A stretch of 64,000 nt of DNA. Origin: Trametes villosa (taxonomy: Eukaryota > Basidiomycota > Agaricomycetes > Polyporales > Polyporaceae). The stretch is taken from the NCBI GenBank assembly GCA_002964805.2, contig PUDQ02000001.1, positions 6,472,001-6,536,000 on the forward strand. Direction: 5' to 3'. Both the position numbers and the translations under genes were made by a program. The notes beneath the pieces were generated by a model, which saw only the letters and a list, made by a program, of their open reading frames with translations, was not told the DNA's origin and made no database searches. Shown one piece after another: positions 55,254 through 64,000 of the stretch. Numbering within the stretch: the first letter of the stretch is position 1; each line of letters starts with the position of its first letter.

Positions 55254-57293
55254 AGACCGGAGCGCGAGAAAAACTGACTCAGAAGAGCGCAAGTCGCGAG
55301 ACGAGTTGAAGGCGCGCATGGCAAGGAAGAGACGGGCCAGTAAGAGATGCAAGAGTGGGCGGCTGGGCTGCGTCGGGTGCAGTTGTACCCCATTGGGGAA
55401 TGGGCGCTTCCTGGCCCCGACTACTTCCTTTCGTAGCACCCTGGCATATGCTCCACAGTACAATTTCTTATTGGAATATGATGCAGAGACATCTTATATA
55501 CTACCCCGTATCATTGCCAGAGCTTGCTAATTTATGCCTGGGAAGTTATGGACCAGTTCATTAGGGGGTGCGAGCGCGGGCGCCAAAATAGTCAACAAGC
55601 GCCGCTTGCCCCGCTCTCGTACCTCGCGTCGCGACTAATGTACCTACATACTCTCTCTCTCGTCCCGCCACCCTCTCGACCCGCCCGCCACCCTCTCGTC
55701 GCGCCACCACCACCACCGACAAGCTCAAATCAGTGCAAGACTTGCCCTGCCCTGCGCCCGGTCCCAAAGGTGTGTTCGTTTAGCAGGCAGTGGAGTCTGT
55801 CATTTGGAACTGATCATATACTGTATACTGTGTTGTACAGCGTGTGGATTGTAACAGCAGCTGCTCGCTAGGTCTCCCCGGTCCGTTTGGCGACAGTGCA
55901 CAGGCCAAAATCCACGCGCCCCAGGTAGCGGCCGTCTTCGAACGGTGCATCACGCCCGGAGGGGCCCTGGGCGCATCTTCAAGGCGACGGAGCACACGTC
56001 ACACGTTCAAGCGGCCGCGTCCACTGCGCCGGTGACGGACCACAGTGCGAGAGGAGCAGGCGGCCCCAAACCGAATAAGTATGAGACGGGTGGCACGCAA
56101 TCGCGTCCACCATTTCCCCGCCTTCTCTTCCATGCTCTCCCCACCTGCGCGAAACCGGGTCACGACGGGCACGACTTCCAAGCACGCCGGGTACGCCAGT
56201 AGTTCTTACAGCATTCGTGATTGGATTGGCTACCGACTAGTATGTTTGCAGACAACCACGTCCATCATGGCGCCTCAAGAACGTGCAGCACGCCGCGACC
56301 TGCATGCCGCGCGACTGGTATACGACGGTAAGTACTTGGATGCCCTCGTAGCTTACCTACATTCAATAGCACTACCCGAGGGTGCCTCGAGTCCGCACCT
56401 GTGGCAGGCCACGGAGATTCGCGCTGACACGGTGTGCACACCCTACTCGTCGCGGAGACCGCACTGACTCCAGCTTTATTCCCTGCGATCAGCGACCGCA
56501 TGCCGCGACGGGGCGAATCTCCGCACCCCAGCGAGCACAACCTCGGATCGGCGCTGAATGGTTAGTGCGCGTCGAGGGGTCGAGGGCGGTGCGTACGCGT
56601 ACTCACGATGCCAGTGTCGCGCGCGAGCAGCGCTCGCGCCCCGCTGTCATAGGCACGGCGGACGAGCGTGGGGCGGACGAGCGGCGCGCTATCGTCTTAC
56701 GGGCCGCGCGAAGAAGAGCATTCCAAATCATCCCGAGCCGTCTTGCGATATTGCGGTGAGCCGTCCCGGCATGCCTGAGCAGGATACTCACGCAACACCC
56801 TCGTGCAGCCCGTCTCGATGTTCGTCGGGTCGACCCCCGGTTTACACTCGCTTGTGTGCATCCGCGTGCGATTGCACGGCAGCCATGCGGCTGATTCTCC
56901 GCGGCAAAGATCGGCGATGGCAGCTCGAGGAGCCTGCCGTGCGTGGTACGCCTGAGCCCTGAGCCCCAGCCCGTACGGTACTGACGTTCTCGCTCCTCTA
57001 GCCGACCCAGGGCGCGCGGCTGCGCTCTTTCCTTACCTCGACGCCGCGCGCCGTGTGCGGCTACAATCTGCCGATGCCAGTCGACACGCCGGCCGGCCGA
57101 GTCCGTACGCCGGGGCTCTGCACCTTGCGCTCTTGGGCCCGAAGCTGTGAGGCTCCTAGTCGGTCGAGCTGTTGAGTCTCCACGGCCGTGGCCGGAGCCA
57201 CTGTGTCGTCATAATAGCCAGTCCCCAGGTGCTACGTGCGGATGTACAGTAGTCCAGGGTGGAGCGAAAGGGAGATGCGATAAGTAATAGTAT

Positions 57294-59188
57294 CTACTCA
57301 TCAGGGCGCCTCGGACGCCGCGACAGGCGCCCAGAGCGTGTGATGGTTTGCTGAGGGGGCTTGTATGTCTCGTATGAAGTTGTGTACGATGCTAGGGTGG
57401 GAGTAGGTTTGGCATGTTCTAAGTCATCGGTGAAATGTGGCATAGAAGGCGAGGCCGGAGCTGTGATATCAGATTGAAGAGAGAGCGAAGGGCTAGCAGA
57501 AGTTGTGGGCGCAGTTCCCTGAATGTCAGGAAAATTTGAAGTACCGCTATCCTCCAATATTCCAGCGACGATCTGTGAGATGAACTCCTTTGCTGCAGCC
57601 TCAGCGGCTACATCCTCCGCCGTCCACCGCTTACCAAATGAACCACCTCCGTCTGCGACGTGATGTTCATGCTGTTCCTTGAAAACCTCGTCATAACGCT
57701 GGTATACCGTCGCAAGCCGCTGAGAGGTACAAAAACAGACACCGACTTGCACGTATTCTGGGTCGGGGTCGTACGGATCGAAGGCGGCCAGGCTTGTGCC
57801 GTGTTCATCCATCGGCCGCCAAGCAATGAGAGTGTCGGCTGCATTGACGATACGCACGCCATGGGAGCTGATGTAGAAGTGCCCGCCGTGATTTTTGTCG
57901 TGTGTTCGTCCAAGGATCCACTGCACTGAGTACACATGTGGCTGCCTCTCGAAATGGATTGCCCTGCAGCGAAAGTGAGCACAACGTGGAATACAACAAG
58001 TGTATGCTGACCGTGAGTAGTTGAAATTCAGCAAACCTGTCGGAGGCGCAAGTTCGGCGTTGAAGAAGGTCACCATGTGATCTCCGTAGTGTATGTGATA
58101 GTCGCCCAAGTTGCCCGCCATCCCGACTCCTGCGTCCATACACGGCAGTTGGTTCGAGCGAAGAAACTCAACCCAATCATCGCTAATCGGACCGGGTAGG
58201 CAGGCGCGTATGATGTTCCACAGTACGGCGAAGAGGCAGCTTGCCTCGTAGTCGGACGATGCTACGAACTCCGGTGAAAGCTCGCGCTGCCGTAGGAGGT
58301 TGCGGACCCAATTGAACGAGGGGTGTGAGCGCGAACCGGCAGTGTACCCGGCTTGAATCATTTTCCCAGGGTCCTCCTTCTGTGGAAGAGACGGTTAACA
58401 TCATAGCTATATCTTTGTATGAAGTACAAACTTACACGCACAGAACGGCGACCCTCAATGCCGTCCATGATCGTTTTGCGAGCCCAGGCTAAGAATCCCT
58501 CCCTGCCGCCGCCTTCTTCACCGGCTATTCCACGCAGTATGATCGCTATGATGGTCCCGTCATCCTTGTCGATAAGAACGCAGCTCTCGTCCTCCTCCAC
58601 GGTGTACATAAGAGATGTTGGATCGAGCCGGTGGAGTGGACGCCTCGTTTGGCGACTGTCCGGAAGGGGATCCTGCTCGAGGTGGTAACGCCAGAGGGCA
58701 TCGATCGTATCGCTCTCGACGATATGTTCTCCAAGAGGTGGGTAGGGGATATCAAGCCGCTGTAGGTAGTGTCGTGGTAAGCTTGCCGCCAGGTTCTTTC
58801 CAGCTGTCCGGTGTAGTCCGAGGTTCTCGACGACGAAACGATGAATCCTACGGTTGAGGTTGCGCTGTGAGCGATAGTGGAGTACAGCCTGAGAAAGCAA
58901 AGGAGGAGAGCGATTTGTAGAAATCCATTCAACGAGATCGCTGAAGAGCTCCGTAGTGTTGATGGCAGGCCCGAGCTCCCAGTCGACAAGTAAAGCTTCA
59001 AGCGCACGGACGAGAAGTGCACGAGGTTGAGGCGATGCTGACTGGGCTAGGAGGTCGGTGAGCCTGCAGTCCTTCTCAAGTGCCCCCGCAAGTCGCCGTA
59101 GAACGTCTGCGCGTGCGCGGAGTCGGTGCTGGCGGCTATGGGGGTCGCTCCTAGCACCGGACTGGGCCCGTGCCATTCTGAGGTCCAA
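57294..59188 (-). CDS. 2OG-Fe(II) / TET-JBP-like oxygenase-related protein of basidiomycetes
   Basis: Three exons (59188-58436, 58379-58012, 57963-57294) join in frame to 596 residues. The N-terminal half is helical (LLVRALEALLVDWELGP, LNRRIHRFVVENLGLHRT, VEEDESCVLIDKDDGTIIAI). The second half reads MIQAGYTAGSRSHPSFNWVR, LPCMDAGVGMAGNLGDYHIH, RAIHFERQPHVYSVQWILGR, THDKNHGGHFYISSHGVRIV, NAADTLIAWRPMDEHGTSLA and FDPYDPDPEYVQVGVCFCTS. The order HD..GG.F....G......A.TLIAW...HGTSL..DP.DPDPE is what I know from fungal 2OG-Fe(II) oxygenase-like proteins related to the TET/JBP group. The second His (HGTSL) is present; the first metal-binding HxD appears as THD, so activity is doubtful. The C-tail is disordered and basic (SGRLSRRPRRPDE). 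Name by resemblance only. Confidence 0.6.
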
Positions 59189-60030
59189 ACCCTAGAGATA
59201 TATTTTAGACAAGGCATGCATTTGTACATTGCTGGGTGCGCGTACCGGGTTACTGTGTGCCGCTGGCTCAAGAACGTTACCAGGAGTACGCTGATGGAGT
59301 CTGGTGAAATGCTTGCCCAAAGAGGCGCTGTAGGCGCGGCGGTCAGCGTCGGCGCCTATTGCGCATCCTCTCGTTTCTTCAATCAGGCTGCAACAGTTCA
59401 ACTCCTCTGCTTAACATAACGACAGGCCGGGGCACGGCAGTGGTATCGCTGCCACTGCTGTGATATATTCGCACCGAGGCCATGGGCTGCGGGGGGTCAC
59501 TTGGCCTGCCCAGTGGTTCCCCCGCCCGGACGTGCCGCGGTGCTGCCCCACCTGCCAAATTTCCCGCTCTGCTTTGGCTGCTTCTAGGCGACCTTACACT
59601 GGTGATACACATCTGGGCAATGATATGCTGCTTGGTGAACCTCTTATCTTGCCCCTACCCTCCCAGCCCGGATGACTATGCCGACCCCCACGTCCCCTTA
59701 TGGGGTGAGCGACAAGAACTGAGGAACTGAGATGGCAGGGAGTTCTTCAAATCGGGTGGGCAACTGTTAGGCATGGGTGCGTACCGTTAGAGACAGTGGA
59801 AAAAGGGCTCGTGTGCCTCATTGCGTTTTTGTAGAGTTCTTTCGGGCTGCTTCACCTGCTCGGAGTTGGGCTCCTAGAGTTCGATGCCTAGCTCTGACAA
59901 TGGACTCACAAACGAGCCTCAAGCGTAGCCCCCACGTCTCGTTCAGGCTGAAGATGTCTCGCGCGCTCCTACGCACGCGCGGGGTTGGGCTTGAGCCTCA
60001 CGGGCTTTGACTCGTTCGACGAGGTGAGAC
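59189..60030. other. intergenic DNA, no feature seen
   Basis: The 5' side of the oxygenase-like gene and about 0.8 kb without recognisable coding sequence. The plus frame 59777-60010 is open but has no domain. Confidence 0.4.
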
Positions 60031-62140
60031 GCGGTTTTGAGTTCGGCCCCAACCGCCCGGCGTTCTGGCCGCGAGGCCGTCTTCTGTCCCGCCCACCAAC
60101 AGCACGAGTCACTCTACAGCAGCATCGCGTCTATCTCGTCGTCGTACGGGCACGTCGTCAACCCCGGCACCCAGGACACGCGAACCCGAATGCGATCAGC
60201 CACAGTCACAGTCGCCTGCCGTCAATGGACGAGATGTCGATGTCGATGTCCCGTCGACGACACGTTCTCGTTCATCCACCTTTACAAGCCGCGCCAGCGG
60301 GTTGACAGCGACACCTCCAGCTTCTATTTCCGTGCCTCCGGATCCGGTCCTAGCCAGATGATGCATCCCTACCGGCGGCCACGCATTAGCTTGTACAAAC
60401 ATAGTTTCGCCGGGCACGGTCATCGCCGCCAGGACCCGAACACGGCGAGCTCTGTCGCGCTGCAAAGTATGGCGCTGCTGCCGGACGCGCGCGAACTGGT
60501 CGCAGCACGCTCTGTTGACTCGATCATGAACAACTGCTCGGAGCGCAACATGACGCGTCCCGACCTCGGCGACAAGATGTTCGAGACGTCGCGTGCGCCC
60601 CCTGAGCACGATCTCCCTCCGCGTCCGAGTCGCCTGAGAGCATGTACAGCGACGCGGACGTCGCGAACTGGACCTCGTCGGACTCGATCATGGACAACGA
60701 CCACGGTCGAGGACTCGCTCTTCGACAAGACGCACAGCCGGACGTCGATGTCGTGTGACCGCCGAGCCAGCAGTTCCGTCCGCTCTCAATCATGAGCGAG
60801 ATGAGCGTGCACAGCACGGCAAAGGAGGACCACCGATGATCTCGGTACGTCGTGAAGTACTGCATTCTTTATGCTGGCTCTGACATGTTCTGTCTTAGAT
60901 GCTCGGTCGGCGCTCCGTGAGCTCCCTTGTTGACGCGTCGCCTTGCGTGCGGATGGAGCGGAAGAGCCGCCCGCGAAGGAGTCCCCGAAGAAAGGCCACT
61001 CTCATGGAGAAGCCCTCAATCCCGAAGCCCGCTCCCGTCGCACGGTCGCGGTCGAGCACCTGCACCTCGAGCTCGTCGGGCGAGTCCGGCGCGGAGACGC
61101 CCCGGTTTCCTGATCGACCTCGGTAGCCTCAACTCCATCCTGACCAACATCACACACGGCCGAGCAGTGGTGTCGCGAGGGCGTGCTCACGTGCACGGGC
61201 TCGCGGTATGGGCCACCGTCATCGCATCGACCAGGCGCGCATGTCGTGCTTGTCCGTGTACGAGGCCATTCAGGAAGAGGCCTCCGTCATCTCGAGTTCG
61301 CCCTTGGAGAAGCACCGCACCCGACGCCGCCGCAGAGCGCGTCGACCGCGACCGCGAGTCCGTGTACAGCGACTGGGACGAGGAGAGGAGACCGGCGTCA
61401 TGCACCTGCGTCATTACTCCATACTCCGCGACGAGGCTCCACTGGTTGAGACCGTTGCAGAGAGCAGGCGCGTGTGTTGACATCCCGTTCTCGGTCTTCG
61501 GTCTTCGCTCTCCAATGTAAGTTTTCACCGCGCCTTTTGCTCACTCCTTACTGAAGAGTCTGTGTCCAGTGTTCCAGCCTCCAAAGGGGCCGCCGTAGTA
61601 ATGCAGGCCATGCTCGAGCACTCGCAGAAGAGCTACAGCCCCCGCCCTATGCGCCCTCATTGTGTGTGCTCTCGCACGTTGTCCAGACCCTCGCCATATC
61701 CGGTCTGCAACATGATGCACGCGTCGTTCTCGCCTGAGAAGCCGCTCAACACCCATCCAGATCTTCACAGATGCACCCGCCAAGTCGTTCGCGATGCCCC
61801 ATGCAACACACGCCGTCCTTCGTGAGGTGCAGCGCAACGCGGATGTATTACACGCTTCACGCTTCACCTGCTCCTGCGCTGGACGAGATCAAGCCGTTCT
61901 CATCTCATTGTTCCATATGGACCTCCTCCGAGAAACCTCGAAAAGAGCGCAATGAGCCTTCTCCCGACGTGAGTGCTTCATCTCGCTATCGCGACCGAAT
62001 CGTTGTACTGATTGCTCATGCAGCACGTCCGAGACCCTCAGGATCCACTGTCCTCGCCCTCGTGGACGACTGACTCCTGCATGCTTCGCGGCGTGATCTT
62101 CTTCGCCATTCCTATCACTAACCCCCGATATCTTCCGGAA
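60030..62140 (+). pseudogene. heavily frameshifted relic of a conserved serine-rich basidiomycete protein
   Basis: Fragments in correct order but in alternating frames: DTFSFIHLYKPRQRVDSDTS with SFYFRASGSG, YRRPRISLYKHSFAGHGHRR, SVDSIMNN, LGDKMFETS, EDSLFDKTHSRTSMS, MLGRRSVSSLVDASPCVRME, EKPSIPKPAPVARSRSSTCT with SSSSGESGAETP, LGSLNSILTNITHG, MSCLSVYEAIQEEASVISSS, ESVYSDWDEER, LRHYSILRDEAP, MQAMLEHSQKSYSPRPM, SRPSPYP and LDEIKPFS. These are blocks I associate with a large, low-complexity protein conserved across Agaricomycetes. I have no name for it and its function is unknown to me. At least six frame changes and internal stops rule out a product. Confidence 0.65.
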
Positions 62141-62459
62141 CCCTCCTCCGTCTAGACGCCCTCGTGGGTGCACCACGGACATCCTGCGTCAACCTCAAGG
62201 CTCAAGGGTCCCGTGTCTCGCTAACGATCTTTATCCGTCCCCCTCCCTCCTCCAAGTGGTCGCCTGCCACCCTCGGCCCACTCTCCCACCGGCGGCTTCG
62301 ACCCCGCGGTGCACGCAGGGTTGGTGCACGCAGGGATGACGGCCGCATTGAGGGCATGGATGGGCGAGAAAGTCACCCAAGAGCCGGCGGAGGCGGAGAC
62401 GCCGCACGCGAGGCGCGGTCTCCACGGGCGGAAGACACGTACGGGCTAGGCCCTCGCGC

Positions 62460-63290
62460 AGCTCCCCTCTACAACGGACGTCGCGATGTCGCAGATAGAC
62501 AGCGGCTTCTTCTCTGAGGCACGGAACTCATGGCACTCGCAGTTGTTCTCGCCACGCCCGAGCAGCGTGCTCACCGGCGGTGGGGCAAGACCGCAGGCTC
62601 TGTTCCGCGCGCCCAGTCGCAGGTGACGTTCTCAGACATGCAGAGCGTCGGCTTGGCGTTGTTGCTGCGGCACTCGCGCTCCTTTGGCTTCATCCAGCTG
62701 CGCGCTCACGTCCGCGACGTCCTCAGAGAAGGCGCTCGACGTGTGGGACACAGTCGCCCCGGACGCGGCACAACCTCGAGCCCATGCTGCTCTACGCGGT
62801 CACGCAAACAACATGCTCATCGAGGATCGAGGGTCAAGGAGCGGCGCGAGGCGCAGCGCATGGCGTCAACGTCGTTCGCGGAGCGGCTCACGCAGGGCCA
62901 ACCGCCCTCCATCCCCTCAAGCGGCTCGTCGCTGCCCCCCCCTTTCATGGACTCTGGCGTCACCACGTTCTCCCACGTTCATTGTCGGTCTCCGTCGCCT
63001 CCAACAACTGGGACGAGGCCAAACTGGAGACTACAAAGAGCGGCAGCACACAGAGGAGCGCCGCTCTCAACGCGGGAAAAGCAAAGGAGAGCGGATAGGC
63101 GGATAGACGGTGCGGGAGAGCCGGTGCACGTTGGACTTACGCCGCCGCACGCGATCTTTCTCGAGACGCTGATACAGCGCAAGGCGTCGTTCCCGTCACC
63201 CGCGTCCATGGTCGAAGAGGCGACCGCGGACGGGCGTTCTGGAGCACCAGGACGCGAACACGAGTGGTACGCCCAATGTCTGAGTGTCTG
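62460..63290 (+). pseudogene. unrecognised protein relic in several frames
   Basis: Coding-like fragments with frame changes: MSQIDSGFFSEARNSWHSQL, TFSDMQSVGLALLLRHSRSF with QLRAHVRDVL, EKALDVWDTVAPDA, RVKERREAQRMASTSFAERL, AIFLETLIQRKASFPSPASM with VEEATADGR. They look like one ancient gene read through three frames. No family recognised. Confidence 0.4.
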
Positions 63291-64000
63291 AGCAGATGTT
63301 AGATGTTGTGACGCCCACGCCCGCAGCTTATCTGTGATGTGGGTGACGGCGATGGTAGGCTGTACGTTCCGTTCACGCTTGATTCTTGCTGACAGAGGTG
63401 TAGGTGCTCTGTCGGTCGTGGGCGCAGCTACGAACGACTTCAAGATGTCGCTCAACAACCATCTCAGTCTGAAGGCAACCCCTGCAAGCACAAGCAACAC
63501 TCCGCTCCGGCTGCCACCCTCCTAGAACACTCAGGAGAGCCCGCTCGAGTGTCGTGCAACCCACCGCTGATATCTCGCTCCGTGAACGATCTAGACTCGA
63601 GGCCGTTGATGCTGCCGGCCATAATTCCGCCCATCTCGCACCCGCGCTCTTCGGCCCATGCTTCCGTCGCGGAGGAAGACTCAGTGCTCAAGTCCGTGCT
63701 GGAGATGGCTGCTGACATCCTGCCTGCCCTCGGAGTCAGCCAGCAGCACGTCGACTCGTAGAGCGCCTCAGGCGTAGCTCCCGCGCCAGAATGTCTCCCA
63801 CGCTCCTAAGGACAACTTAGCTCCTCCTGCGCACCCAGACGACGCATTCATGTAAAAACTCTGACGAAATCGACCGACACCGTCCGCACAAGCACAGTAT
63901 ATGTCGAGGGTACCCGCGCAAGATGCTGCCGTTGCCTGCGCAAAGTTGCCGCTTACGCCGTTCAAACGGAATCTTGGCAGCACGGCCCACGGACCCCGCT
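63291..64000. other. right-edge region, no supported gene
   Basis: A plus frame at 63549-63761 (MLPAIIPPISHPRSSAHAS, EDSVLKSVLEMAADILPALG) may be a further coding fragment, but it has no partner exon that I can identify. Nothing else seen to the window end. Confidence 0.35.

Larger units (their letters stand above)
51695..57293. other. 5.6-kb gene-poor region
   Basis: Many short open frames, mostly Pro/Arg/Ser-rich and without splice structure or recognisable domain. Contents worth noting are the palindrome at 53067, the 16-bp tandem array at 55190, and an exact shared word gcttgctaatttatgcct at about 53842 and 55525. A plus frame at 56268 (MAPQERAARRDLHAARLVYD, following a long open stretch) is the most gene-like, but I cannot support it. 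I see no gene here. Confidence 0.4.

Noticed and set aside
60000..64000. RIP (repeat-induced point mutation) as the cause of pseudogenes
   Set aside because: The lesions I could define are duplications and frameshifts, and the region stays CG-rich with many CpG, unlike RIP-affected DNA.

Overview
The window is nuclear DNA of a basidiomycete fungus, almost certainly an Agaricomycete. Genes are cut by many 45-70 bp introns with GT..AG ends, intergenic DNA is moderately GC-rich, core promoters carry TATAAA boxes close to the start codon, and the families seen (FunK1 kinases, F-box proteins, HECT-like proteins, 2OG-oxygenase-like proteins, GH18, Dal5-type MFS permeases) are ones that expand in mushrooms and wood-decay fungi. 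I could not run searches; all identities come from reading spliced translations by eye.

Layout. 0-3 kb: a Dal5-type MFS permease that runs off the left edge, then a secreted GH18 protein. 3-12 kb: a FunK1 kinase locus with one intact gene (6.4-8.9 kb), a C-terminal relic (about 4.5-5.0 kb) and an N-terminal relic on the other strand (11.0-11.6 kb). Between the gene and the second relic sits a roughly 0.96 kb inverted-repeat element. 12-16.4 kb: an orphan acidic-tailed gene converges on a decayed, rearranged copy of EPL1 (enhancer of polycomb, NuA4 subunit). 16.7-24 kb: an unrecognised multi-exon gene, low-complexity DNA and a complete Dal5-type MFS permease. 24.5-30 kb: a 276-bp MITE, a second copy of the orphan family and a DDE-integrase-like gene with an N-terminal helix-turn-helix.

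30.9-40.7 kb holds the most striking locus: two large paralogous genes in head-to-head orientation. They share a Cys/His-rich N-terminus, long disordered middles and a HECT-like C-terminal region with a conserved FHTCS motif. They are separated by about 1.2 kb with two TATA boxes, a 60-bp tandem promoter duplication and a solo copy of the inverted-repeat element end. 42-49 kb: damaged copies of conserved genes, namely two tandem poly(A) polymerase relics, a GatB (PET112) copy with apparent frameshifts and a thioredoxin-fold fragment. 49.7-51.7 kb: an F-box/LRR-like gene. 51.7-57.3 kb: gene-poor, repeat-bearing DNA. 57.3-59.2 kb: a 596-residue protein related to the fungal 2OG-Fe(II)/TET-JBP-like oxygenase families. 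60-63.3 kb: heavily frameshifted relics of large serine-rich proteins.

Taken together the window looks like a fast-evolving accessory region. It has lineage-specific gene families in pairs, mobile-element ends, minisatellites, and several decaying second copies of genes that are normally single-copy and conserved (EPL1, PAP1, PET112). The genes do not form an operon or a metabolic cluster.
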